A stretch of DNA of 64,000 nucleotides from Taenia hydatigena (taxonomy: Eukaryota > Platyhelminthes > Cestoda > Cyclophyllidea > Taeniidae). A program made the position numbers and the translations under genes. The DNA lies in NCBI GenBank assembly GCA_036345935.2, contig JADWOT020000002.1:21206355-21270354 (forward strand), read 5' to 3'. Under the pieces are notes generated by a model. It had not been told where the DNA came from and did no database searches. It worked only from the letters and a program-made list of their open reading frames with translations. This document shows, piece after piece, positions 26,001-37,700 of the stretch; position 1 is the stretch's first letter; the number at the start of each line of letters is the position of its first letter.

Positions 26001-29000
26001 CAATTTGAGGCGCAGTTGTGGGTGTGGGAATGTGTCCCGGAAATTTGGCCTTTATGTATCTCTTTTTGCACTTTAGGCGGCACCACTCATCGATGTACCA
26101 GAGAGGCCGCATTCTTTTACGCCTAAAGTGAGACCCTTTACACAATATTGGTAAAATTGGGATTTTCTGACTAAGAAAACCTATCTAGGACTGGAAACTG
26201 CCACCAAATACTACTCCTGGAATTTGAAAGTAGTATCTCGAGACAGTAAAAGCAATTAAATACCAGAAAAGAAATTGAGATTTAATATATCTGAATCAGT
26301 AAATGAAACAATTCTGTTTTTAGTCTGCGAATGCTGAAACGGATAAGGCGTTGCCCGAGCCTCCAACGGTAAGATTTTAGCACAAATTTACTCATTACTT
26401 GCCACCCGTCAATAGCAGCATTGTGCACGGCAACTTAGAGCCTGAAGAGATATTGTTATCTCTGCCCAAAAATACGCAACTTACAGACTCGCTGTAAGCT
26501 ATGTCCTAGTTTAAGCAACGTGGTTTGTGAGGAAGTAGAAACCGGAACAAGTGACGCCAACTACATTACATTAGGCCCAAACAACACGGCGAAATAGGGG
26601 AACAAGGTTCAACCATCTATCTACATTGAGGAGCCGACAGACACCCAATTAACGATTTTTATTTTGCGCTAGATCGAATTGGTCAAACCACAAACCCCTT
26701 CGAAGGATACAACAGCACGATTGGAGATGACAATTCAAGAGCTGAGAAATCAGCTAGCTCAGTCCGATGCATCGAATCGAAACTTGCAGGCCTATCTCAC
26801 CTTCCTAAAACGATCCTACAATTGCATTTTTGAAGCAGACGATCTTGATAAAGGCGCTCACACAGCGCCGTCAACTACTACTATTGCTTGCGTGACGCCG
26901 GAAGTCCGTGCTTCTGAAGATACTGCTGCGATGGTTGCTGAATAACCTTTTTTCTCCATAGGGTGTTGGCACTTTCTAACTAGTCTGTTATCTAATCAGT
27001 TTCCTTTTCTATCGATAGGGTTGTTCTCTACTATAGACATGTAAGTAACATCAATAAATAGGTCGTTGAATGGAGGTTCGCGTTCCAAACTACACTGACG
27101 GAAAAGGTGAAAAACAAATAGGAGAATACTTGGGGAACTGTATAAGAAATGTTGGCACCGTTGATTCATGGTATGAAACGCGTTTGCATGCTACTGAAGA
27201 GGAGAAAAAGTAGTCCTGCGAAAGTACCAAATAAAAATCGTATCACAATGGGGCTTTTTAGATAAAATTCCACAATATATGCATGATTGCAAGCACACCT
27301 CTACTATAAGAGGCTGGAAACGGAAAATAATCTGCAATCGTATACGAGGGAAGCGCTAAATAAGTGGATGGCTAAGTTTGTCAAATAAAATCTACAGAAG
27401 TGATAAAAACGAATACCACCCTTCTGCTACTCAAGAGACAAGTAAATGAACTCGTGCAAGTGTTAAGGAGTATTCGATCAACTCTTGTGAAATAAATATC
27501 AACGTGCAAGCACGCTACTTATAAGTATAATAAGTAAGCAAGCGTAACACACAAAAAGCAGATTGAACACACTAATAGGTTTATTAAGTGATATCGCGCT
27601 AAACTCATGCAATTAAACACACACCCACATTAATTAAATGAGAAATAAATGGACATACATGGACATGCTACTGATAATGGAAAATAAATAGGCACGTACA
27701 CTGGCAGTGTTGATGAGAGTACCGCTGATACCTAGCCACCAATCGTAATCCAGTGGAGGACACGAAAGAGCCTTTTCCTTTTCTGCCTCCCCCAAGCATT
27801 CAAAGACATGCGTCAGCAAAGCATCACAAAATCGAAGTAGGGGTATTCGGAATGACCGATTTTCTTCTCTGTCCAACTAAAATGTGAAAAAAATCCAATC
27901 CAGCCAATCCTTTTAAAGTTAATTTTATCAAGTCTTGCACAATTTTCTGCACGAACTCGAAGCCCAGACTCGATCATCCTCTTGACGTCCTCCATACTTG
28001 GTACGAGACAGTCGTAATGCAAGGGAACAAAGGCTGTCAACGTGGATACAGCTTGGGAACGCAGGACTGTCGGTTGGATGCCCTTTTCATTTTCCACCAA
28101 ACGGCCGCCAGTGTCCACCAATTGTAGGCACAGCTGAGGGGAATGCATAAGTAAGTCTACTTGGAATCTTGTGAGTAAATACGGTTTTATGGTTTTTTCG
28201 CAGACTTACTAAAACAAGCCAACAGGGATTGGGCGACATTGACGAGGCATCGCAAAGTGGCAGCACCCTCAGCGTTGATGTTGGTGATGTTAATAATCGT
28301 TGCACCTCCGGTGTCGGAGTCTTGGATAGGATAGCATTCCAAACAGGAAGAAGGGGAGAAACACAGCGAGTCCGATTATGGAAGGAATTCAAATTTGTAA
28401 CAACATTTGATAGTAGGCCAGAATGAAGTCGATAGTACGGTGTGACGGTGATAAGAGCAGCGAAGACTTTTAATAGAGCCAGTTGATGACGAAAAGATCG
28501 TTCATTGCGTAGTGCCCAATTGAGACTTCTATGGAGGTTGCGTAGTTCACCGGCTACGCGAAGGGAGTAGGGAATAAAGGTTGTAGGTTGCCAGTTAGAC
28601 GGCTCTTCCGCAACAGCGAAACGCAGAGCCAAATTGCCCAATACAGCACCCAGTATCACGATGAAGAACTGGAAAGAAAAGTGTACGATCCTTAATCTTA
28701 GTCTTTAACAATCCAGTTCAGCTATAAAAAATTGGAGGAAAGAGAGCACACCCACACCTCTCTCAACCGGGCATCGCGTTCCCGACACAGCGCTTCCAAA
28801 AGATCCGATTGAAACGATCGTATTCCAGTTGACGTCCAGACCTCACAGCAAATCCGCTTTGATGTCAGTAGACGTCGAAGGCAGAAGGTCGCAAGAAGAC
28901 GTGACTTTTTTAGCCCTCGTACCTACATTCCAAAGAGATAATGCAGTAGCTGAGATGCGTTAGCGGATGGGGAATAGTTCTGGGCAAACTACTCACGGCA

Positions 29001-30742
29001 CAGATCTCCGCCCCACCTGCATCACTGATATCACCACCACTGGAGGAGGGACAAACACTGCTTGACGATGAAATAGGAGTGCTCCCGTCTTCCCATCGGG
29101 GTTGACGATTTGAGATGCAAAAAGCTATAGGCCATACGGCTTGCGCGACCCGGACAAGTCGATCCAACTTCGAGGGAATTAGTTGGGTCGGATGAAAGAG
29201 TTTACGATGACAAAGGAGTTGTACCAGTGCGTGGAAGCATGAGAGCTCCGTTTTTGAATCCTCCTACAAGCAGCATGAGGAGGGAAAATTATCGACACTC
29301 ACACAGAAGCAATAGATGTAATTGAGTCACCTAGGATGTCTACCTTAGCCATTAGGAGTACTGATGTCAAAAGATCGAGACAGCGTTCGCCGCGTTGAAA
29401 GTCCAAAAAATCGGGATTAGAATGGTCACCAGACACTCTGGAATGCTCTCCTGTAGTTCCCGTTGTTCCGTTAACAGTTTTGTAATTTACGGGGTAGAGG
29501 TAGAGGAGACCAGCCAGTCCTGCTGCAAGGTTTTGCCGAAGTTCTGTACTGGACTGCGCAATCTTTACTATGAGGAGTGAATCAATGAGCGTTCCAAAAG
29601 CAGTCGGTTCAAAGAGAGCCACGTTGCCTGAAAGAAATGAAGCTATTTTGCCATTCAGACCAATGCTGATTTGGCCACTGTTGAAGTTTGTTATTTAATA
29701 GGCCACATTTTCCAACTAAATGTGAACTACTACTTAGAATATCAGTGAATCCATCGCCGATGAAAGGCATGATAGATGAATGCAGCCTGATGAGGATTTA
29801 GTGGAGACTGTAGAGGTGACTAATACCTCTACATCTAGTCCGAAAAAAAGTGTGAGTAGCAGTTATCAATCAAGTCCACATCGATGTTTTCAAACGCCAA
29901 TCCTACTTGACAAGGTCAAAATGAAGTGGAGAAAGGGCATAACAGACCAGACAAATAAAAGAAGTGGGGGTACTACTGGAATACAGAAAAGTCAGAAGGC
30001 CCCATGCCTAAAGCAAAAAGTGGCAGGCAACACTCGAAATAAAAGGAATGCAAGACAAAGTGCAAAGACAGCTCAAAACTAAATTATTCTTCACAAAGCC
30101 ATGTTTCGTTAAAAGTTTGATGACTTAAAAAAATTACCGAGAAAACACCCGAAAAATTCCCCTTAAGTACGATCAGAGCTAAGTTGCCACGGGGGTAAAT
30201 AAGGGCAAATAACTTATCCAGTTTGTCTAACATCATTCAAAAAAGAGCAGGTCAACAATGCATATAGAGGAGGAATTTACTGAAACTAATCCTTTGTTTA
30301 GTAAAAGGAGAGAAGTAGGCCCGAGGTAAGAAAGTTAATAGCACAGGTGGCTATTGCTTACAAATGGCAAAACACCGTTCAAATTATGAGAAATGTGCCT
30401 GCAAGGCTTCCTAGACCATGAAGAATAAGCAAAATCAACCAATCTCGATAAAAATTGGGTATTCTACATACCTCTAACCATACGTTCTACGTCACGGCAG
30501 AAACGAATGGAAGAGATCTCGCCAAGGGAATGCAGGTGAGACAGGCGATAAACAAGACCGTTGAAAACTGTTTTCGACTTCTGAAGTTCATCATCCAAAA
30601 GTGGTTGTAAGTAAGATGATCTCGTCAAGGAAGGAAAGCGATTCGCATCCAGTAGGGCTTCCAAAACACAGAGATCGGGAGTAGGCCCAGTGCAAAGAGA
30701 ATACAGAGTCGACCAGGTTGTCGGTTCTGTCTGGGCATCCAT
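20049..30742 (-). CDS. HEATR6: HEAT repeat-containing protein 6
   Basis: HEATR6 is a helical-repeat protein of poorly known function, described as amplified in human breast cancer. Minus-strand exons: 30742-30472, 29627-29305, 29263-28997, 28922-28758, 28668-28210, 28133-27957, 27876-27700, 24018-23845, 22267-22075, 21985-21946 (40-bp microexon), 21598-about 21421, about 21315-20632 and 20309-20049. They give about 1122 residues, close to the human length of about 1180. Recognisable family blocks are ELRNLHRSLNWAL (human SIRELHRCLLLAL), TPTPEVQRLL followed by NPCWLVLV, and GAEKIRWNAALASS (human AMKVRWNACYAMG). The 40-bp exon exactly repairs a phase mismatch. The junction near 21421/21315 is unresolved: the strong GTAAGT donor and CCAG acceptor there disagree in phase, so I used weaker alternatives. 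The 28133-27957 donor (GTTCGT) is also weak. The start Met has an acceptor 2 bp upstream. The exon at 24018-23845 is the least certain. Confidence 0.85.
21720..21810. repeat. Degenerate TGAATGG/TGAGTGAT minisatellite-like tract
   Basis: This is an imperfect run of GATTGAATAG/GATTGAATGG-like words in a HEATR6 intron. It is the same sequence style as the larger tracts near 54.2 and 57.4 kb. Confidence 0.5.
23139..26945 (+). CDS. ODF2: ODF2/cenexin-like coiled-coil protein, shortened
   Basis: ODF2 (cenexin) is a mother-centriole appendage and sperm outer-dense-fibre protein. Eight exons, all phase 0: 23139-23576, 23719-23772, 24315-24602, 25512-25574, 25846-25980, 26077-26127, 26324-26368 and 26673-26945; 448 residues. 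Matches to vertebrate ODF2 occur at three places in order. The N-terminus has IPWIPPPAK (vertebrate VPWMPPGK). The block WVKDIDRSIENLSNSV matches vertebrate RYDKKIDSLMNAV. Coiled coil follows at about 165-260 and 283-330. The C-terminus has QSDASNRNLQAYLTFLK then RSYNCIF (vertebrate QSESTNRSMQNYVQFLK then SSYANVF). The protein is roughly half the vertebrate length, lacking most central coiled coil. The third exon requires an acceptor at 24313-24314 rather than the stronger TTCTAG at 24305-24306, which is out of phase; a missed small exon would also explain this. The whole gene lies within HEATR6 introns on the opposite strand. Start chosen at the first ATG of the frame. Confidence 0.75.
27053..27058 (+). 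terminator. Polyadenylation signal of the ODF2-like gene
   Basis: A canonical AATAAA lies about 108 bp after the ODF2-like stop codon at 26945. The spacing is ordinary for a short 3' UTR. Confidence 0.5.
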
Positions 30743-31603
30743 GTCTGGATGAAAAGAGAACAGATACTTTTGAGGACAATGAAAACATAAGAGTCGTAAG
30801 CAACACATGCGTAGCTGAAAATGCGAGTTCAAATGTCAGGAAAGGGATGTGTAAGCACTCACTTTATAACCCAGGCATATCCTTAAACACGCAAGTGGAA
30901 GGACTAGTTATGAGAGTATAATTTATAGCAATACTAGAACGCAAATGCAGTCCCAGAAACCTCCCTTAGGTGAAGCAGACACAAAAATATAAGGTGCATG
31001 CCATTCGGACATAATCCATGTTTATCGTATTTCCAGCCATTAATCCCAAGTAAATTACATCACACTGGGTAGCAAGGCGAAACGCACATCAAAATATCTA
31101 CTTGGAAGCTCAAAATCGGAAACGAGTGTTGAGAAAAAACCCTGAGGCTCAGTTAGCGTTTTGCACACGGAAACACGAGCGGCTTTGGCATTTACAGGAT
31201 CAAGACTGTTTCGACCACACATATTTCTCCTCCTTTGACCTTGAAAGTCCAATAGGCGATTTGCATGCTGTGTTCAATTTTATATGTAGTTCGTTTTTTG
31301 CAGTAAAATGCGTCTTACGAAAATCAAATCAATATTTTCTGCTAAAAAGGCGCAAAAAAGTGGCTCATTTACGGGTTTTTGTACACGGAACTCAATACTA
31401 AACACACATCCGGAGTTTCAAAACGTGTTCAACCGTACGAGAGATAGCTAAATCCTTGTAACCTCTTTGGATCATTTCTCAGGGATACTTTTTTAGATCA
31501 TTGTCGAAACCGTCTAACCGATTTCTTGAAAGCTTGTAAAAAATGTAACTATATGTCTAATAATTGATTACACTGATTTGTGAACTTTCATTGAAATGGG
31601 GTT

Positions 31604-31788
31604 TGTAGTACTTTGTTTGTTAGAACTGCCGGTTTCTGTCAAGGTCACAGAGGTGGCCGTACCGCTCCAGCTGCGTGGGCTGGCCTCCGGGCCATGCCAG
31701 CAACCTATTTCCCTCTGTCCGGTGAATATATGTATTCTACCCTGCCACTTTGCCTTCTTTTGCCTTAAGGGGGCCTCGGGACGCTACA
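31604..31788 (+). mobile_element. Solo LTR, 185 bp, of a TRIM-like retrotransposon
   Basis: The element begins TGTAGTACTTTGTTTGTTAG and ends GGGACGCTACA, so it has TG...CA ends. It is flanked by a perfect 5-bp target-site duplication, GGGTT, at 31599-31603 and 31789-31793. No internal region follows, which makes it a solo LTR left by recombination. The short LTR and lack of coding capacity in related copies resemble the taeniid terminal-repeat retrotransposons in miniature (Ta-TRIM); that family name is inference. The ends and duplication are seen directly. Confidence 0.85.
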
Positions 31789-32324
31789 GGGTTATTCCAG
31801 TCTTTATAGTTGTGCTTATATTTGGATGCATGATGATGGCGGCTATTCATACATTCTTCCTCACTCTACTTTGATTGAATTTTAAAAAAACTACGATTTT
31901 TTCATTACAGCCTCGATTTGTTGTTTTTCCTTTGTGCAGCCGCAACATTAAAGTTTATATGAACTACTTCCGTCCGCTTGGGTACATGCGATTGATCAAA
32001 TGAGATGCGATGGTGCATAAATGCATTTGGGCGCAGTTAAAAAGTCAACGGGCGGAAGAATACACGAAGACCTGTAAAATAAGGTCTAAAAGTGGCGTCC
32101 ATCCTCGGCACCCGTTCCGGCCCTGTGATCGTATGAAAAACTATCAACAATTGAAAATTACATTGTGAAGCTTGTCTAGAGTTTTTATGCAAAAACTCCA
32201 GACACATGAATACGCGATACCTCCTTCACATTTTTGCTAGCTGAGTAGAACTCATGTAGATATATCTGGGCAGCTCTGAAATGCAAGCATGGTGGCGGGG
32301 ACGAAGGGTTGGAAAACTATGCTG

Positions 32325-32663
32325 CTGCTGGCATGGCCCGGAGGCCAGCCTACGCAGCTAGGGCAATACGACCATCTGTAGCACATGCACTTCTTTCGCA
32401 CCGCTGCGACATCCCGCAAGTGGTAGAGGTCGGGATAGTGACCCTATATAGTTGGGTACGCTTTCCGCTGCCACCAATGTAGCGCCCCGAGGCTCCTTCA
32501 AATGCAAAAGAAGGTAGAATACTAGGGTAGAATACACATATTCAACGGGCGGAGAGAAATAAGCTACTGGCATGGCCCGGAGGCCAGCCTACGCAGCTAG
32601 GGCAATACGACCACCCCTGTGACCTTCACCGAAATTGGTAGTTCCCACAAACAAAGCACTACA
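32325..32663 (-). mobile_element. LTR plus primer-binding-site-like region, rearranged copy
   Basis: A full LTR of the same family lies at 32663-32478 on the minus strand (TGTAGTGCTTTG... to ...GGGGCGCTACA). It is followed directly by TTGGTGGCAGCGGAAAGC, placed where a tRNA primer binding site should be. After only about 100 bp a second LTR fragment (about 32376-32325) begins inside the LTR body, lacking its first third and its end. The copy therefore looks like a deleted or recombined TRIM element rather than an intact one. Confidence 0.75.
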
Positions 32664-33234
32664 ATGCTAAATCCCACCCTTCGCTGCATGACTTTGCTTT
32701 TAGGCTTATGTCCCTACGACTGGCTGTGGACGCTTGTGATGTTTAGCCCTTTTATCCACCTTCAATGCATGTTCCCATCAAAGGGTCAACCACCGGAACC
32801 AGTGGAATTGCAATATGCTGATTGTATGTTCACACTTGGTTTTAGCAAAGGGGCCATTGAGGTGCTACACCATTGCACCCCTCACGGGCGAGCCGGCTTC
32901 CAGACCATGCTATGTCCTGCGCAAGCATTTGTCGTCAATCCTCTTTACAGAAGACCTTGGACCTTGTAAACAAATAATTAACAAGAAATTGAATTGCAAA
33001 TTGTGCCTTTTGCCAAAAAGTGCAACAGTAAGTGGGGTCCATTAATGCTAATGCAATGTCTAGTTCACGGGTGTGGTGCATTCAAAAGCAGGATGATTAA
33101 AGAATTTTTTTATTTAAGGACACAATTTTTAAAATGAAACTTAAAAGCGAGTAGGATCATTTTTCATGTAAAATACTGAAATTTAAAGAAAGGAGGTGTA
33201 AGTTAAATTGATTTCAAACACGCCCTTCAAGGAG

Positions 33235-33310
33235 AGGCTAAGCGGCGGGCAGGCTGGTCTTTAGGTCATGTCAGTAGCCCTAAGCCCTACCATGAGGCCA
33301 ATGCATGCAT
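33235..33310 (+). mobile_element. Decayed fragment of the same LTR family
   Basis: The words GGCTGGTCTTTAGGTCATG and TCAGTAGCCCTA match the LTR core (GGCTGGCCTCCGGGCCATG, CCAGTAGCC) with many changes. Ends are not definable. Confidence 0.45.
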
Positions 33311-33918
33311 CACTTTTAGTGTCTTCTGTATTTTAAGAAGAGACATCCATCCCAACATTTTATCACGGGACGATCACCTTAAATGAGCGAAAGGGCATAA
33401 TGGCCTAAAAGTGGCGTCTAGCCTCGGTGAAAACTTAAATCCAGTGTTGGCAACCATAGCAACATTAGCCGTCGTCAAAGGACTGTCTACTGTTCCCGCA
33501 TGGAGATACTAATCGTGCCTTCACAACTTTTTAGCCAGTTGAATAAAGCCCATGTAGATATGAAATCACAGCTTCAGAGCAAGAATAGAGTACAAAGGAG
33601 AAAAAAATACGCCAATCTTCTTAATCAAGTAATATGCAAGGTCTTACCTTTTGTTATTAAGCACTATATTTGGACCATTACTCTTAAGATTGGTCATAAA
33701 TACTCGTAATGGTCAGTAAACTCTTCGCCTGAATCTATTTCTCAGACACGACAAAACTTCTGGATCTGGATAATTGCCAAAAGGAATCAGTGACTTTCCC
33801 GTCCTATGTCTCCTCAGTTGCATGCTAATTTAATAACCATCACAACTGACTTGCGGTTGTTTGCTCACGGTATTTCCTACTTCTTGATGGCCGACGCAAC
33901 AGACTTAATTGCTTGTAT

Positions 33919-34253
33919 TGTAATACTTTGTTTGTTAGGACCGCCGATTTTTGGTCAGGGTTACAGAGATGGCCATACTGCCCTAGCTGCATATGTAATA
34001 CTTATGTTCTTAAATTTGCTTTGTAGGCCAGAGGCAGGACGACATTTTGAACCTAGTTGCGGAGCGTCGTGTTAAGTCCCAAAAGCGCGACTTGATCCCG
34101 TCCCAATCGTTCCTAGAAGATTCCTCTGTATCCTCTCGCTTACTCGTAATAAAGATGTCGAAGCGTGCTCAGACTTCTAATAACAAGGGGTGTGCATATT
34201 CTACTATAGTATTCTGCTTTCTTTTGCCCTTGAGAGAGCCTCGGGACGCTACA
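33919..34253 (+). mobile_element. Chimeric LTR carrying a captured coding-like segment
   Basis: The 5' LTR part (TGTAATACTTTGTTTGTTAG...) runs to about 33993, and the LTR 3' part resumes at about 34190 and ends CGCTACA at 34253. The unit is flanked by a perfect 5-bp duplication, TGTAT (33914-33918 and 34254-34258), so it inserted or became fixed as one 335-bp unit. In the middle, about 45 bp of normal LTR are replaced by about 190 bp of foreign DNA. That DNA starts like the end of an intron (…TTTGCTTTGTAG) and then reads through about 54 codons without a stop. The protein encoded is not recognised. Confidence 0.7.
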
Positions 34254-34704
34254 TGTATAGCCCCACTTTCAGCAAAGAGTTTCTTTGGTTCTCGGCCACG
34301 CTATCAGCCGCATAACACCTCATCTGTTTTGTCATTGAAATACTTTTAAAATGCGATAATGTATAAAAGTTGTTTCTTTTAGGGTAAACCATTTTGCAAA
34401 CGCCAATATTTCATTGTTACTAAAAAAGTTAAGACACAAGAAGTTATGCATGTACACTGCTTAAAAACAGAAAAAGCTAATCCCGGACTGCAAGACATAT
34501 TTTTTTAAAAATCTTGGCTACAATTTAAAATTTTTCTAAAACTAACAAAAGTTTGTTTGACTGAATCTGTTAAATTCAATGCAAATAGCCTTTCCCGCGG
34601 ATATTTAAGTCTATTGCATTGTGGATTTTTCTTAACTGTCAGCTGGGTGTTTTGTTGTGCTTTCTCTTTCTCTGTGTTGTTTTGTAAATTCCTATCTCTA
34701 ATCA

Positions 34705-37700
34705 ATGCCAGAAAATCCTAACTCTCCCTCTGAGACTAAGCGACCTTCTTCCACCACTGCTGCGGGTATGTTTTTAAAGATGTCTATTAACTTCATTTTC
34801 CATGCTTTCTTTTTTTTGTTAGTAAGTACCTATGCTTTACGCGCGAATTTTTGTGTTCCTTAATTGATCTAATGCTGTCAAATAACCTTAATCATTTAGA
34901 GGTCGTAATTGCCGACTCTCTCGAGAAAAGTGTCGAGGGCAATGGTGAACAGGATCATAAGCACAAACATGGCAAACGCTCGAAGAAGGGACATGATTCT
35001 GCCGGTCAGTCGCGTAAGTTTTACTGTGTTTTGGTGTTTCTGGTTTGTTTATCATTCATAAATGGCTTCTTTTGGTCATATCAGAGAAGCTAAAACGCAG
35101 CAGGAAACAAAAGAATAAGATGGGTGAGACAAGTAAGACGCGAATCCTCGCTATGTTGATTTCTTCTCATTTTCAATGAGCGTGATGATTATGTTCACTA
35201 CTCCTCCCTATCATCCATTCAGTGCCTTATCTTGTCCTACGTCATTTTTCTCACTACTTCTGTCTTTTCCATTGTGATTCAGAAGCTCCTGATCAGCAGC
35301 ACGTGATGTTTTTGCTGGGTGAACAGCATGCTGATGAGGAACTGCATCAATCGCCAGCCTTCGTAGAATTAGATGAACTCTACACTGACCCGACTTCCAC
35401 AAACCCACCAGAATGGCGAGAAGTGGCCAGGTACGTTTTTTAAAAAATTAATGGATCTCGTTCTTTATGTCGGAGAATGCGAACACCATATTTACTTTGC
35501 TACTCTACCATTATCCTTTACGTTGCTCATTTCGCTTTAAGTCCCTCTTCGGTTGGAGTCGCCTCTTAAAATCCTTCATTTTTGTCCATTTGTTTGAGGC
35601 ATCGTTTGACGCAGACTTGGACTCTATAGGCATTCTTCTACATTTTTTTACTCAGCTGGTTCCGTACCTCCAGTAGTTGGTTTTGTCCGTTCTTATTGTC
35701 CGCGTAAAGAATGTTTCGATTGAACTGTTTTTGTGCTTACTGGTTTACTTGGTGTAATATTGGTGTGGTTGTTACTAAAACCTTTATTTCACGCGAACAT
35801 TTTTGGTTTTCCCCTTCTCACGAATGGTTGGTCTGTGTCACGACAACTGATGCAAATCTAGATACTATTTTATCTTTAATGGTCTATGCTCGTTGGTTTT
35901 TCGTCTAATTCGAAAACGTTTTCCTTACAAACTTTTTATCAGCTTGCTTGGTTAGAAAATCATTCAATTAGAGGCATTCTTCACCTCGAAAGCATAGTTT
36001 AATGAACGTTCCCCCAGTTTCACCCACTAAACACTGCTTGGAAATGGTCTTATTATCGCTTTTTGCTCGTTAGCCGTACTTGTATCAACAAATTTTTCCA
36101 TCTTGGGTAAGCTTTTTCGACTTGATTCCGTTTCCTAACATCACTTTTCTTGCCGTCTTTCATACTGTGTTAATCACGAATATTGATGTTGTTTCTTGCG
36201 TAACTGTTCCACCGATGGACTTTTAACTGTCCCTTCACAGCCTTTGCATTCTTACCTTGAATATGTCTTCCATTTCCTTGCTTTGTCCCTTTTTTGCAGA
36301 ATTTTCCTCATTTTTAACAAAGTTAACCGAAGTTACCACCTTTTTCACAGACTGAAATTTCCGGCATACTATCAGCTTTTCTCTACTCTTCAAAGGACGA
36401 AGTGTTATTTCCCTGGAAAACTCAAGCGTTCGATTGAAAAAGTATTCAGGCAAACTATGTTTCGAATCCTTTCGTGCCTGACCACCACTTTCACTAGCTG
36501 TTCTATATGCCTGCCACCCTCACGCCTTATTTGTACAGCATATTTGGGCAAACTTTGAAAGGATAAGAGAAGAAATGTCGAAAGCGTTTGGTGTTACATT
36601 GGAACGATACAACGGTTGGATCGCAGGGGTCGATTTTTCCTTGTAGCCTTGGTAGTGAACGTGTTCAATGTTGCGTGACTCATAACCCAATGCAAAAGAT
36701 AATTTCCCGGAAAGAAATTAACATTTGCCGTTGTCAGTTTATTTTGACTGGTCCGTTGTATTTCTGCTTATAGGAGCCGCCTTTCTGTTCTCCGTGTTTA
36801 CCTTGTCGTGACTTTTGGAAATAGGCGTTCTTTCTTTAAGATCGGAGCTCTAATTTATTTTCACCAATTTTCGACACAAATTTCTTTCAATAATCTTTTG
36901 GGATGAAAAATTTGGTAAATAGCTATGCTAAATTGCGCCAGTGTAGCAGCAAGTCTCAGCAAAATGAAGTTTTTAATCAGGGACCTATTACTTTATCTTT
37001 GTAAATACCTCGAAAATTTGCTCAAAGTTGTAAAAATACTTCGACTGTCTCGTAATTCTTCATTGGGTGTTTCTGTGTCTGCCTACCGTTCGGTGTCGAA
37101 TTTTCACTAGTAAATGACCGCAAGTTATCAGGACTGTCTCGTTCTTAACTTAAACATTTTCTAAACCCAGAATAACCTTTTATTAGCCATCAGATGGTGG
37201 CTTGAAGTCGAGATTTTTCTCGCCACCCCCTTATCCATCTTTATCACCTACTCTTTAGCATGTAATAATAGAAATCGAAATGGAAAAGGTTTTAACTGGG
37301 TTTCATCCTGCAAAGCATAAAATCGAAAGACGCCTTCTTTCTCAGATTAAAAGCTCATTATGGGTTCAGCTTTGATAACACTGACTACGAGTCCCTTACT
37401 CGGTAGTCCCCATCATTGGCCTCCTCCCCTTCGAGGTATAGTAATAATTTCACACTTTCTCCCACCTTCCTCAGGGGCGCTGCCTTTTTTACCTACACAT
37501 CTTGTAGTATGACCGTTTCAACGCTAACTCCTGTCCTCTCTTGTAAACAGAAAGGTTTCCACGTTGTCTAGCGTTTACTACCACTACTGCTGTGCATCTT
37601 TGTGTACGCATCAAGTGTTCACTTATTCACCCTGGTTCTGATGTTTTTCATCCACTGATGACGTCGCTGTTATCTGAACATGGTACAAGAAATATGGTTT

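Larger units (their letters stand above)
30743..34704. other. Divergent intergenic region with LTR remnants
   Basis: This separates HEATR6 (minus, start 30742) from SLC4 (plus, start 34705), so it should hold both promoters. It contains several copies of one short LTR family, annotated separately. The DNA around them is A/T-rich, and I see no convincing coding exon apart from a coding-like insert inside the LTR at 33919-34253. Confidence 0.6.
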
